This document shows, in pieces, positions 1 through 15,200 of a DNA stretch of 64,000 nt. The stretch covers positions 10,974,001 to 11,038,000 of the forward strand of contig OZ176050.1 in NCBI GenBank assembly GCA_964247055.1. The letters are read 5' to 3'. The notes under the pieces were generated by a model. That model saw nothing but the letters and a program-made list of their open reading frames with translations. It ran no database searches and was not told the origin of the DNA. This DNA is from Paragordius varius. Its lineage: Eukaryota; Nematomorpha. The position numbers and the translations under genes were made by a program. The stretch's first letter is position 1, and the number at the start of each line of letters is the position of its first letter.

Positions 1-98
1 TTAGGTTATTACAATAATATAATGAAACAAAGAAAGCCTAATTAAAACAATACTTCAGCATGCAGTATACAAAATGTGAAAATTAATCAAGAAAAACA

Positions 99-104
99 TT
101 TATT
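99..104 (-). promoter_or_regulatory. Candidate polyadenylation signal of PLC-delta
   Basis: AATAAA on the minus strand, 157 bases past the PLC stop codon. The hexamer is common by chance in DNA this AT-rich, so position is the main support. Confidence 0.4.
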
Positions 105-260
105 GCAAATGTATAATGGGTTTAACAATACTAAAATATATTGACAATTTGAGATTTTGGCATTCCATAGGATGATGAAGTAAAAATTTAAATAGTCATG
201 CGGTGAACAAATGTTTTTGGAAATTTGGTTCAATATATAAGAGAATATATTGTATAAAAT

Positions 261-3200
261 TTAAAATATTTTTCTGACATCACTGACATAATCAGAAATA
301 TTGACATGCAATAAAAGGGTTGAACCCAAGGTTAACCAGCCATCATGCTCATCTTTAAGTTTACACGTGCGATATCCTATTTATAGATAAAAAATATATT
401 GGATCAAAAACTATAATGCCAAAATCAAACCTAAAATTAAAATTGTACAGATTAATCTTGATTTAAAAAAAATCTTAACAAGATAATTTCACATCCTAAG
501 AGTTAAAATATACCTTGAGTTATACAATTAAATGGGATAGAATACTGTCCAATGAAATCATTTTGGGAAGACGTGTCAAAATCTTTAACTACAAACCTAA
601 CGATAGTGCTTTCGGGGTCGTCGATTACAAATTCAAAGGATTCATTCCATACTGGATTAAAACCTAATAATAAAAATAGGCTATAAATAAAATTAGGCTA
701 TAAAATATGTTATCATTACATAAATAATTGTTTGACATAAATTTGATAATATTTAAAACCATAATTAAAGTTGCGTTATTGGTCTTAAATTTAATTCGAA
801 TAGGAAAATTAATGGTCTATTTTTTCTTCTCTAAATTTAAAGTGGAGTGATTTAAATTGCATTACTGAAATGTAAGTTTTATCACCTACTAGCATTATCT
901 CTCCTGATTTGATGTCAAAATACAGTCTAACATTAAAAACTTTATATTTTCATCAATACATTATCATTATTATATATGAAAAATTAAGAAACATTAAATG
1001 GTATATGTTAATCAATTGCCTTATATTTTATGAAAACCATAATTTGTGACGATTATCCGCTGTTTATTATAATTAACTTGTGTTTAATACCATTATTTTC
1101 AATGATCCTTGTTTTACATTTTTGTGTTGTCTTAAATCCCATTACATCGATTTTGACATATGGATCTACCACATCTTTATCTGTCCGATTTCGATTTGGT
1201 TTGGGCAATTGTTGGGCGCTTATAATCTTTATGTAATAAATTTTTTTAAAAGAAGAATAATTAGTTAAAATAAAGTTCATCCTAATTTTATAATATATAA
1301 TTATTGATAAATAATATTTATTTAGAAAAGTAGATTTATAACTCAGAATGTTGATTATACACAAATCATTACACACATCAACCAAAAATATTTGGAATAA
1401 AATAACCTTTCAAAACACCCATATTTGTAATCATTGATATATAAAATACCTGAAGTTTCAAGATTTTCTTCGTAGGTGTTGTAATTGTGCCGCCTATTTT
1501 TAAGTAAAAACAAAATTAAAATTCCATAAAAACATTAGAATAGTCTAAAAATGTCTATCTTTAACATTAAAAATCTTATTGAATGCATTAAAAATCGTCG
1601 AACTTTTTATTTCTTAAGTTAAACCCTTTGATAATACCACTGATGATAGAAAAAATAACGGTTTTGTATTAGTTTAATATAACCATAAATCTCTATAAAA
1701 TTTGCGGATTCTTTTAATAAAACTGAACCCTAGGCTCGCATTTCCAGCCTGTCTTAAATATGCAAATAATTATGTTTTATAGCCAAGAGTTTATACCAGA
1801 TGGTGTATTCGAGAGTAAGTTTTGTGGTTTTAACACATAACCACACCTGCCGTTGTCACGGAATTGAGCATGGTACATTTGCATTTTTTTATCGCTGTGT
1901 TGAAAATTCATAGCGACTATAAACATAAAAGTATATAGTGTGTAAAGTGGCCTATTCACATTATGGGGAAAAACAACTAAATGTTGAGATAAAACAATTT
2001 TTTCTTTGGGTCAATTATATATGGAAAAGAATTTTTTTATAACACACGCTACTGTATTGCCAATTGGCCAACAATAATGTGAATAGGTTAGCATAAGTGT
2101 GCATACTGCATATGACTTTTTATCCAAATACAATCAACTGTATATATTCGTAAAAATATCTAAATTTCTCGTATAAAACAACGAAATAAAAAACAGGAAT
2201 GTTTTTTAGTTGCTAACCAATTTGGCATCCAGCCTTCCAGAAATCAATGGCAGAAAAGTTGCTCGAATCAGTCCGTATGCCATTGGGATAAATTCGACTC
2301 AAATATTTTTGATTATATTGGGAGAAGGCATCAATATCTTCTGCTATCATAGCGATTGCGTCTGATTCCACAAAGGAGCACATGGTCGTTGCAGGCCCTA
2401 AAATATATTTTAATTATAAAAAATATATATTTAGGTAAACAGTTTTTTTCCTTATAAAATTAACTTTTGTAAAAATAAGTCTATTTATATTTACAATCAT
2501 ATATCCTTTAATTTATCAAAAATTTAATTTTTTTTATTAAATGGGTATAAATATTTGGTAAAGAATGGAAAAAAACAAGAGCTCTATGGTAGTTTTTTTT
2601 ATGAATATTATATTGTTAATACCATAGAGCTCTTGTTTTTACCATTCTTTAACAAATATTTATACCCATTTAACGTGTGAAAATAAATTTTGATAAAACA
2701 AAGGATACATGACTGTAATTCTTACTTTTCTCCCCTACACCACCAAAGTGAACGGATTGTAAATAAGTAATGTCCGACAATTCTTTCGCAAGTTTTATAG
2801 TCTTGTTAGGAGGCTGAAAAAATCAAAAATAAATCTGTAAAAATTTATAAATTAATTTTTATTTCGAGTTTAAATTTTTTGGTTTTGCCAAATTTAATGT
2901 AAAAAAATATTTGCTAAAATAGAGAATATTTCAAAATTTATGTTATTTTAACGAGACTATTAATTTTGGTTAAAATTTATAGAGTTTGTCACATGGAGTA
3001 CCTCATTGTTGGATTCCAGATTTTCTTGAACAATTACATCTTGAATTTCTGCTGCTTCATCTTCCTCACTAACCATTCCAATATTTTGGTCCGTATTAGG
3101 CAATTTTTTTCCCTTTAAATATAAATTACACCAGAATTTAAACGATTTATATAAATGCTTTTCAACAATGTCATGTTCAAATAGCTCTTCTGTCAAAATT

Positions 3201-6200
3201 ATGAAAAATGTAATATAACCCGTTACACGGTTAAGCCATAATTAGTTATATTTGCTATAGGTACTAGAGTGATGTTGTACTATTTTTTAATTTGCTATTA
3301 TTCCAATAAATATTTCATTATTCTATATTTTATAATTTTATTTCTGCTAAAAGGCTTCAAAAGGTAGCGTAATCACGTCTCGACCAGTGGTGACAAATTA
3401 TGCCCCGACAAAAAAACATGAAAGACCGACCCCAAATTTAAAATATAAAAAGTGTCAGTTTTGTACCGCTTCTTTCTTAAAGCAGCTTGTGATTTGGTAA
3501 ATATCACTATTTTTTTTCCCTACGTTTTAACATGAATTTTGTCTATTTAATTATAGGAGAACTTTTACATTCGCTGTAATATTTATAATTTACTGAAACT
3601 ACTAATCAATCTGGCAAATAATAATGTATTTTGATCACATATGATTTTGTAAATAATTACATTCTATTTCAAATATTTTTGTTATCTCTCATTTACAGCA
3701 ATGCACATAATAATAATAAAAATATACTACCTTAATTAAAAATCGGTTTTTCAACTCTTCAGGCGAAGGAAGAGTTGATGTGTTTCTGGAATTGGTATAG
3801 ATTTTATCTGGAAATATGACAGTTAATAAGATTATAATATATATATGAAATAAGTAATTTTATTTTACTTAATTTTAGCTCACTACAATACATCTCTCCT
3901 TATATTCACTTTTTTAAAGGCACAACTATAAAAAACTTAATATCGAGCATTCCGCTTTACATATGGACCAGCTTGCCAGACACAATTTATAAATTTTTCT
4001 ACCATTCCACGTTAGTTTGTAACGTTTTCAATAAATATAATTTTTTTAAATTTATTTTATAATTATATGTTGTTAAAGCTTGATTACTCATATTTATAAA
4101 TTAAATTACAAAATATCAAAATATGTATTTACCTTCAAGATATGTATGTAAATAATGAGCCATTAATTTTTGTTGTGGTATTGAGCAATGATTCTCGAGT
4201 GAAATTATAACGGGGTATCTGAAAGTAAAGTAATATCATATATTATTTAAATGAACATTTTAATAATTATTATAAAATATATAAATTAAGGTTTAAAATT
4301 TGAATTTTCAATAATTGAATTTTTTTAATGTGAATCTTAGGAATCAAAAAACATAATGTAATAAATGTTATTTAAAAAAAAATTGGTACAACAAAATTTA
4401 TATATTAAATACTCGGAAGTTTCAAATGCATAAGTTGAAATGGCTTGTATAATATCATCAAATTTTATTTTGGGGGTCAATGTGTGCCCATGGAAAACTA
4501 CAGGATCACCGTCTGCACCATCCCAAACGTCAACTATATTTTGAGAAAAATAGATAAGAAGTTTATAAAAATATATGTTTAATATTTGTAATAGGGTTTG
4601 GTTTCAACTAGATAAGAAGTAATAGCCGGTCCGAATGCTTATAAATTTAGTCATTCATAGTCATAAGCAATCATCATTACCAAAAATGTAAGGTATATGT
4701 TGTTATTTCCAAATAAAGTACAATTAGGTAAATCAGTTTATACCATTATTACACACAGGGGTGTTCAGTATGCGGCTTAAAAAAACTTGAAAATCAAAAT
4801 TTAAATATTCTCACAAATATGGTTCAAAAAATTGATTTTTTCCAACAAAAGTCTATTTAAATAGCAATAAACTCAAAAACATTGTTATATTGTGTTTGCA
4901 TTTTGCAGACTTATGTTTAAAATTAAATAAATCAAATTTTAACTTTTTTTAACTGCCATTCTTGTAAATTCAAAATTTATTTCATTAAAGTACATAATTA
5001 GTATATCTGAAAAGAAAATTGGTCTAGCATGGAAGAATTATTTTATATTAGAGTTTATCGATAATTTTTGGCCCCGATTTAAGATTAAACTCGAAATTTC
5101 GAAAATTAAAAGTTCTAGATATGAAGCCATGTATTTTATATCATTCGTAAGAGCGCAAAAAACTGCATCTTTTAAATGGTAGTAAGTCATTTTGAATCAA
5201 TCGGATGTAAAAGTTATTTGGATTTAAATGGTCGGAATTTTCAATCCTTAAATAAGTCAATAATTTTCACAGACAAACTAATTTGAAAATCATATAAATT
5301 ATTTTAATATAATTATTAGGTTTATATTAGTATTTAATTTAAAAAAATGTTTGAAAAAGCTTTTGGTTTGCTTTTTAATAAAAATTATTATTATCTTAAA
5401 TATTTTACTTAGTGGATACTAAAATGCATAGTTATAACTGTAAATTTATTACATAATGGCTATAAAAGATCAAAAATGCCTTAAACTTTGTTTTTATCTT
5501 TAAAATTTCGAAATTATCAGCCTTGTAAAGAAAATAAATTAATATTGATGAGATGGTATTTTTTAAAAAACAAAAAACTTAAAAATGGCTGTTATGAGTG
5601 ACATAAAAGCAATAATAAAATGTTTTAATCAAAAAAACTTTCTTGTTTTATCTTTTTTGGACATTCATCACCATCTAAACAAAGTTTGAGCTATTTTCAT
5701 CCATTAGGCTTAAAAATATAATAATTAAAAAAATGATCTCGCTTCGCGCGTTTGTCGCTCTTTGTGTCCAATATTAACTGTCGATGTAATACATATTAGT
5801 ATGCATTTTATAGAGTTTTTATTACTCTTTCGAATGATATATTACAAATGGGCATTACTTGTATATTTTCAAAGAAAAATATTTTTTAGTAAAATTTTGA
5901 TAAAGAGGGCGCATAATCAAAGAAATCAAATTATACAAAATTCTTCCAACGAGTTATAATTTTTATTTCAGATTTACTGTTAAAACGATACTAAATATCA
6001 GAAAATTAAAAAAACTCGAGTGGCAGAAAAATTTGTTGTCCAGTGTTATTTATAAATGCCCATATATATAATTTAAATGCGGCCCGCCACTTTTTTCACC
6101 CCTGATTTACCATATCATATTATTAACACATGTAGTTTGTCTGGTCAGCAGTTATAATCACGGTCATGTAATAATGAATCCATCCTTAAATAAATGATAC

Positions 6201-9200
6201 CCAAGTTTATATAATTTTTGCAAAAATAAAGTTTCAAATATTTAACTAACTTTCAACGCATCGGCACCCATCACGTAAAGCTCTAATATAATTTTCTACA
6301 CTACATGGTCCCACTAATTGATCTTGGCTCAAATATCTTTAATATATATAAAATTATATTATTATACCATTTACAGTTCATATTCACGGTGAACAATTCA
6401 AATTTATTGTAAATTGGATTAAGTGTTTTAAGATTAAAAATTACTAATATTTTTTTATATTTTTAAAAAATGAAATTTTGTTTAAAATTAATATAATACT
6501 GAAAAAATAATAAACTATGCCATAAAATATATTTTATATTAATGATAACTTATATTACCCCCAAAACACATAATTTATTTTTAGGGTGAATTTGAATTGT
6601 TCGAGAGTGAATTTGAATAGTTCAAGGGTGATTTTAAATACTAAATGGTATATATATTTGAGTTTGTCAATATATATTTTAGATGAAACAAAAGACATAC
6701 GTATTATGTGAAGAATTGATAAAGTAATGGGTTAAAGGTTTGGACATGTCTTGATAAACTTCTAAATGTGCCTTGTTAAAAAGGGCAAAATCTCTGGATA
6801 CCAGCATACATCTCATTCCTATAAATTGATTAATTGTTGTTTTATATTAAAACTCAACCTAAAAAAATCCGTTAACAAAACAATCCTAAATTTTAAAATA
6901 GTCATGATTAGCAAAGAAGACTTACAATAAAAATTGATATTATACGGACAAAACGTTAAAATATGAAGAATTCGATTAAATACTATCATAAAATACATAA
7001 TTGATAATGTAACCAATTTACATCTATATTTTTTGCAGTTTACAACAATGAGTACAAAAATCAAGTTTTAAAAAGTATGGTTGTCTTTTAGAAAATATTT
7101 GTCTTTATGTTTATTATCGGATTTTAATTAACAAACCTTCAGCCGACATTGTGCCTTCTTGATTGGTTTTGTCGTATGTTTCAATTAATTTCTTGCAATC
7201 GTCTAAGGTTACATCTGTTTGCTATACTTTTATGTTGTAAATCTTATAAAAAACTAAAGCAACAAACCTTTTGTTCCGTCACCATAAAATTTTTCAATTC
7301 CTCTGGTTCAAGAAATGAGCTCCCATTTTTGGAATATCTAATTTTTTATATATGCAAATTTGATTGCTTATGTATTGTTATCAAAATATTTAATGAAATA
7401 TTATGTGTTAAATACTTTCTGATAATATCGTTAATTTCGGGTCGACGAATAAGTAACTTGTAAAAGCATAAAAATTCTTTCTGATCCAGAACGTCCTCCC
7501 CTGTTTTATTCTTTTTTGTGTTAATGTCTGAAGCCTGTAATACAGATAAATTAATTTGTCAATTAACCGAAATTTATTATTTAATTTTTAAATTTTCGAT
7601 TTTATACCATTTACACCTCAAATTCATCCTCAAACAAATCAAATTCACCCCTGAACACTTCAAATTTACCCTATTTGAGTAATAAAACTTTTCATTGGTA
7701 TGAAATTTTTCTTTACGTCATAATTTATTATTTTTAAGGGAGTTAATTTTAAACAAATTTGATTTTTTAAAATTATAAAAATATATGTAATTTTTATTCA
7801 AAAACACATTATTATTCTAAGGGTAAGTTTGAACTCATTAAGGGTGAATTTGAGGTGTGAATGATATATATATATTGAATTTAAATTATTGTGTCCTTCC
7901 ACAAAAAATTAATAAATAGAGGGAAAAATATGGTATTACTACAGATTTTAAGTAAAAGTAACTCATCATAATTTGATTAATTTTAATTTTCCAATTCAGA
8001 AAGCAACAATTCATTTTGCCCTATTAATCTTATTTGGAAATAAATGGCATGTAAAATATTAAAAAACCAATATTTAATTAAATTAAACAAAAGTTTTTTA
8101 TTTGGGTATTTGAATAAATATTATTTTTATGGATTTTTGCGGGAATCCTTAATATTTTTTTTAATTAACAGATGACACCCATAAAAATAATCCACGTTGA
8201 AATATCGTTTTGGTATATTAATATATGAATGTAATATTTTACATCAAACAATTTTTTTGCATATCTTTTATCCATATTGATATTCATGTGATTGAGAAGC
8301 TGCAACGTTTCTTCAAAACTTAAGCCGCCATCTTTGTTAATATCTGCACGGTTGAAATGTTCGATAGCCCACCTATAAATTATATTTTTAATATTCAAAA
8401 ATTTTATTTCATGTTATATGGAAACATATCTTTCTTATTTACAGTATGCATTTTAATGGTTGCTTATTTCGCACTATAGTTGGTCAATTTTTAACACATT
8501 AGTGTAAAAAAGAAGAAAATATCGAATAAACAATTATTACCTTTCTTTCAAATTGTCCTACTATATTGTGAAATCAACCATTTAAATGCATACTGTAAAT
8601 GAATTTTGCTGTCTTATATCAAATAACCATATTTTAAAGAAATTTAAATCACAAAAACTGCATATTTTTAACTTTCAAACTAATATATTTTAATTTACTA
8701 GCTGGCCCTGTCACGCTTCCCTGTGATGTAGTCTCTCCGATAATTATTCCTAATAAAAAAAATAAAAAACATATTTAATAAAAGAAAATCTTTAATTATT
8801 CTTTTACGGGTTTTTGCAAAGGCTCAAATATTGTTTACTCGAAATTGACCATATTCAAACTATTTCTTATTAAAGTTAATATTCAACTATGATTGGATTT
8901 TTTTTAAGATTTTCGTTTTACGAAATCATGGTTAAAAGTTTTATTTTGAAATTGTGAACACACAGCTGGGATCAGGGGATATCATTTGTGGTCCCTTTTT
9001 AGTGGTCCCTTTTTAAAGGAAAGAATGATATTATAAAATTCCCCAGAAACGTGTTTAACTGAACTCGTATGGCTTCTTAAGTTTTGGAAAAATTAGCTTC
9101 AAACCCACGCCATTTTCGTATGGGTCTCAGTTTTAAACAAATAGACCCCTACCCATAGACCTGTATGGAAAAAGCGCTGAGTTAAATTCTTTGCCTTTAT

Positions 9201-12200
9201 AGGGCAAATATTTGGAATCATCTTTGATACCATCGTCTCATGTGTTATTCGAAAAAATACCTTATCACTATCGTTGTATGATGGCGTATTTTTTAAGGCA
9301 TAAAGGCCCCAAATTAACGACTAATAAAAAAAACGTCGCACCTTATTTTTACCTGGTTACGGGTAATATTTCAAGCTTTTAACGAGGTAATATTGCTTCA
9401 TAAAGTTTCTGTAAATTAGCCAAAACAACGCAATTTCTATATGGTGGCGTTTGGCGGGTGGCTCCTTTCCAGGGAAAGGTATAAAAAAGCGTTGGGCAAA
9501 ATTTTTGCCTTTATATGGGGAATATCTGGAATTCTCATAAATTCCATATGTTCCTATTAGTCTCATAGTTCTAAAATTTTGCTCCAAAGGCATGCTGTAT
9601 CGATATAATGACGCAGTTTTACGCAGGTAGCCCCCTAACCCGGGGCGAACAAAAAACGCTCGATTAAAATTTTTCCATTCGGGTAATACCTGAAATCATG
9701 ATTGATTCCATATGCTCTCATTAGTTTTTGGAAAAATTGTCTCAAAACTAAAAAACTATTCTATGGTGGCGCATTTTTCAAGGCGTGAAGGGCCTAATTA
9801 ACAGATAATTTTAAAAAACCGCACCCTAAATTTTTGCCTTGTTAATATTATTAAGCACCTATTGAAATCATATGGTCTGATAGGTTTACTGAAATTTAGC
9901 CCCAAAGGCACGGTATTTCGATATGGGTCAGTTTTTAGCGGGTATCTCCTTACCCGGCAGTCTATATAAAAGAAACACTCGACTAAAATTTTTGCCTTTT
10001 AACAGGGAATACCTGGAATCCTTATGGAATTTTTACGGTCTCATACCTTGGGTGAAAAATAGATTCAAAAAATTATTTTTGTGGACTTAATTTTTTTGAA
10101 AAAAATGGCATTTTACGGGGGGAGCGGATAAAAAGAGGGCCTAAATTAAAAAAGTGAGCCGACTATGTTCGGCGCAATCGAAAAAAAGTGAAAAAAAATC
10201 ATATTTGAAATCAAATGGTCCAACACGTTTTCCGGAAAATTGTCTCAAAGACAAGATTTTTGTGGACTTCTGTTTTCAAAAATAAACCTATTTTTTACAC
10301 GGGGTGGGCCCGAACTGGGCTAGTTCAAAAAAAGGCGAAGCTATTATCGGGGCCTTCATTAATGATTATATTTTTTTGACATTTGGATTTGAATGGGTCT
10401 CTCGGTTTTCAGGAAAAAGATTACAAAGCCACCACTTTCCATTTTTATAAATATATATAAATTTTAAATTTCAATATATATGTCATATTTTAATTCGTAG
10501 TACCAGACCTCTATCGCGCTGATTTAGGTCACGATTAATTTATGAGATCTTATCTATATGGAAACATATATGCACAAAAACTAAATTTAAAATAATATGT
10601 GCTATATAAATGTATTATCGCCAATATGTTTATAATAAATATATCGTTATGCAGATTACAGTGTGCACATTATTGCTGGTCTAATCACATCATTGTTGGC
10701 TAATGTTGGTCTATTAATAAACATATCAATGTTGTTGTAAGGAAGGAAAAAAATTTTAATTTCAACATTTTGTTGTTTTTACCCATGCACTTCTGTTTTA
10801 TCAATTGACCAACATAAATGTGCATATTGTATAACGCATAACAAAAAAATATATGGATATACTTTTCATGCGCCTTTTCCTGTTCCATATTTTTGTAATA
10901 GGAAATGACATGTTTCAAAGCTTTGACCCATTGATCTTTGATCTCTGGAGATTTGGCACACACATCAAGCGTGTCATGCTTCTGTCCAAAAATAAGGGAG
11001 AAAGCTAAATTTTCTTTTAGACGATCTGGGATGGTGGAAATGTTTCGAAACGTTTTAGTGCTGGAACCCAAACGAATCTCCCGAATATCAGGAATTTCAA
11101 CTATAATGAGTAATTTAATGTATAATGATTATAAAAAATGTGCCTGCTGATTTAATAGCTTAAAGTTAGAGTGAAAATTAAACTTATAAACTTAGAGAAA
11201 AATTTTTTGAAAAGAAAGCCATACTTTTTTAAACTTGAATTTCATACAAAAACTATATAATACCAATTTTTAATCATCTAATTAACAATTCAATCTCTAT
11301 TCCCTATTATGGCAGTTTCTCATTTAACTATATAGAATATAAAGATATAAACTTATAATGAAAATTTTAAGCCTCTCATTAGTCACCAAGCTGTAAATGC
11401 TTGCTTGCTTATTAATATAAATACGCGCGCTAATCATGAAGTCAATGATTGATTAATTATTTGATTTTTAAATTCTAGAAAGATCCATTTAATGTGAATG
11501 CAGAGTATAAGGACGATTGGCAAAAAGAAAATTTATTATCTATAATCAATAAGGCATTGACCTTCCCAGTTTTGAAAGAAGGAGCAGCAGAAGGAACAAA
11601 GATTTCATTCATATTTTGTAAGTTAGTGTGTCAAATTTATTTATCTATCTATATTAAAAACGCATAGTTAGTTATATGCAATGTGCAGCATGAATAGTTC
11701 AAATCGATAATATAAGACGACTTGTATACTCATTTTTTCTGATAAATATATTATAATAATAATTTTTGTTAATATATATTTTAATTAAAATTTCCAAAAC
11801 TGAATTTTTTTATACTTAAACACGAAATTTTAATTTAGTTAAAATATCATGTTTAATTTACAATGAATTCATTAATTTAAAGTTTATTATTAGCTTAGGT
11901 CAGCACCATTTAAGGGACAGTATGTCAACAAAAGTTAATAGATTATTTTTGATAAATGCATGATCAATAACATTTACAATTTTTTTGTTTCAGACCGATT
12001 CTAATTTAAAAAGCAAAAATACTAAAGCTCCGGCGAATAAAAATACTAATTAATAAAAATCATTACTGTAGATCTACAATATATTTACCTTAGTAGTCTT
12101 AACAATACGATTAACAATAGCTCCCGAAACATCAGTAGATTAATAGTAATATACAGAGAAATACGATAAATTATAACAAGTTTTGGTCATAACATAGCAA

Positions 12201-15200
12201 CCGAAATTAGTTTAGTCTGTCTGATCTTTCCAAGCATGCTTTACGCTGCAGACACCCAAACATAAAAGAATTGAGATGAAAGCTTATTAATGCTTTCGAA
12301 ATGCGGTGTTGAAGAAAGATAATGCAAATTAATTGAAAAAATAAAATCAAAAAACTGAAATTCTAGTCAAAATCAAATCTGACATATCCCTGTTTATCAC
12401 ATGCCTTAAAAAGAAACTTTGATGCTTTGGCCATATTATCAGAGCAAATAATATGCAATATCAGCTAAAAATAGAAGGTATTTAATGCGATAGGTGCGAA
12501 ACGCGCTGGATTGACAATCTGACCAAAGAAACTAAGTCATCATTACAACAGTTGATTTCCGGCACATCTAACCTAGAAAACTATCTAAAATAATAGAGAA
12601 TACATCAACAACTCGATAAGTCTATACAAAAAAACTAATAATTTTAAATACTAAAAAAGGACATACCTATTTTATTGGGTTTCCAAAACTTTTTCCCCCC
12701 AGAATAACGAATGGTTAACTCATCTGGATCTAAATATATGCGACGGCGATATTTCTTACCATTCTTCTTATATTTGAGAACGTCACAGCCCATTTTCAGA
12801 ATTTTTAGCATATCATCATCTTTTCGATTTTTCAGTGATGCATGTTCATCTATAGGTGCATAATTTTAACTTAAACAAAATCATATTTAGAAAATATTAT
12901 ATATTTTTGGAATTATATATTATAAGAAATTTATTGTAGGTAATTTACGAAAATACAAATCCTGTTTTTCGAATTTAAAACACAGATTTAGATTTCAAAG
13001 TTGCCTGAAGCTTAAATAATTTTTTAATCCTTTCAATATACCATGCTTTGTATTGTTAAAAATTTTACGACAAACCATGCAAAATCAGTTTTAAATTCGG
13101 CCGAGAATCTCAAATAAATGTGAAATGTTAAAGTTGGATTTTATTTTTAAACTTCTAATTGTATAAACATGGTTTTATTTCTGCTAAAGTTTAAAAAACA
13201 AATAACTATAAAAATGGTTTAAAAGCATTAACATGTCCAAACATTTTGTAAAATGACAAATTTTCTTGGTGTCACAAAATATGTTTGCCATATTTTCGAG
13301 AAAAAAAGTAAATTTGTGTAATTGTGGAAAAATTTTAAATTATATAAATGTATTTCTAAATTTTATTCCCTTGTGACAGCATTGAAATAGTTATTGCATT
13401 AAATTATATAGTATATGTAGTATGTATTGCAAAAATATTTCCATTTAAAAATGTTTTAGATGTTCGAAATAAATTTTTGATCCAAAAATGATATTAAAAT
13501 ATTAATATAATATTGGTCGTGATCAAAAAAAAATATATAAGCTAAAAATTACACCGCCATGTAAATTATATTATGTCTTTTTGTAATTTGCTATAATATG
13601 TATATTACCTAATTTGTTTTTCTTACAGTTAAATCTAATTGACATACCCAAAAGTCCTAGATTTGTTTTTTTATAACACTCTAAAAATTAAAACTTTAGG
13701 ATTACCAATCGCAATAAATTGGTTACTTTTATACTAAAACCTGTTACTAAACATTTATTTAAAACTCCATTAGCTTTTGGGGTAGTTTTATATCCCATAG
13801 CGATTTAAAATTTTAGTACCTTAAAAAGTTAAGCCATATTTAAACGTATGCTTTCTTTAGCCTTTTAGGTATTGAACAATTTTTTTTTAAAATAATGTAA
13901 ATTGTAAAATATCCTGACCTCAACTCAAACTTTTTTGCCGCCATTTTTTTCTATAATTTCTTTTAAATCGTTAATGCAAGAAGCAAATTATTATTATGGT
14001 TAGAAAATGTAAATAATTAACTTTAAAAAGCTTTCAGACATTTTACCAGCAAAAACTTGATATATTTTTGTTTTGAAGCGTCCCAATTTAAGATTCTAGA
14101 ATTCACAAAACTATAAGCTTTTTAATTTAACACATGAGAACAATGTAGATAATTAAATTTTAGCTAAAATAAATTCCAGCACTGTGGTTTCTTTAAAAAT
14201 TGAGCTTTGGGATATAAAATTACCCAAAAGGTAAACTAGGACAAAAAAGTGAAAAGATAATGACGTGTTAAATATGTGTTGATAAATATTTAATTATTTA
14301 AACTGGCAAGTAATAAAAAAATGTAAAATGAATAAGTTTAGTTTACAATTTCAACTCATAAAAAATTAAATAAATTTTAAACGAACGTTATTTCAAAATA
14401 TATAATAATTCAAACTGACCTGATAAAGTATGTTTGCCCTGGAATAGTTTGTGACATAAAAGAAATTTGTCCATAAATGGATTTTATTCGTTTAACAATT
14501 TTTTTAAAAACCAAAATGGGACAGAAAAAAATGATGGCTCTACTGTAATATAGAATTTTTCAAACAATAATTATTAATAATTATTACACCAAATAATCTT
14601 TTTGTTAATAACTTTTCATAAAAATATAGAAACTCTCTTGAAATACATATTGCTTTGTTTTGTTGCTGCAAAAGCCAAAAATTAATTCATTTTATAGGAA
14701 TTAATAAAAGTAATAGTTTTGATAATAATGTGATGTGAATAGCAAAGCAAAACTAAAAATCAATCAATGCTTTTGTGTTTAAAACCTAAATTTAGCTAAA
14801 AAATAATTATAGTCATATAGTATTATTGGTTATTATTGATAATAGTGATCACAGTTTCAAAGAGAATAATATTTTTTTTATTGCCATTATAAGCACATAT
14901 AATTATATAATTATAGATATATTTTGCGTAAAAATAATTAAATAATAATAATAGGGATTTTAAAACAATTGGAAGCACTAAAATAAAGAATTCTTTTGCC
15001 ATTCCAAATTCAACAAAGAATTTGTTATACGTTAAGTTATAAGCCAAATAAAGGAAAAAACGACATTATGTTTTATATTTGTAATTTTAAATTATTTTCA
15101 TAAATAATATAGCTTGGCTGGTCAACCGTTTTGCCTTAGATTAAGTCATCAGTGATGTTTAATTATAATATGGGTAATTAAAAATTGTTTGCCACATATT

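Noticed and set aside
1030-1236. Short plus-strand ORFs over the PLC C2 exon
   Set aside because: They are antisense shadows of exon 1091-1226, whose minus-strand product matches the PLC C2 domain.
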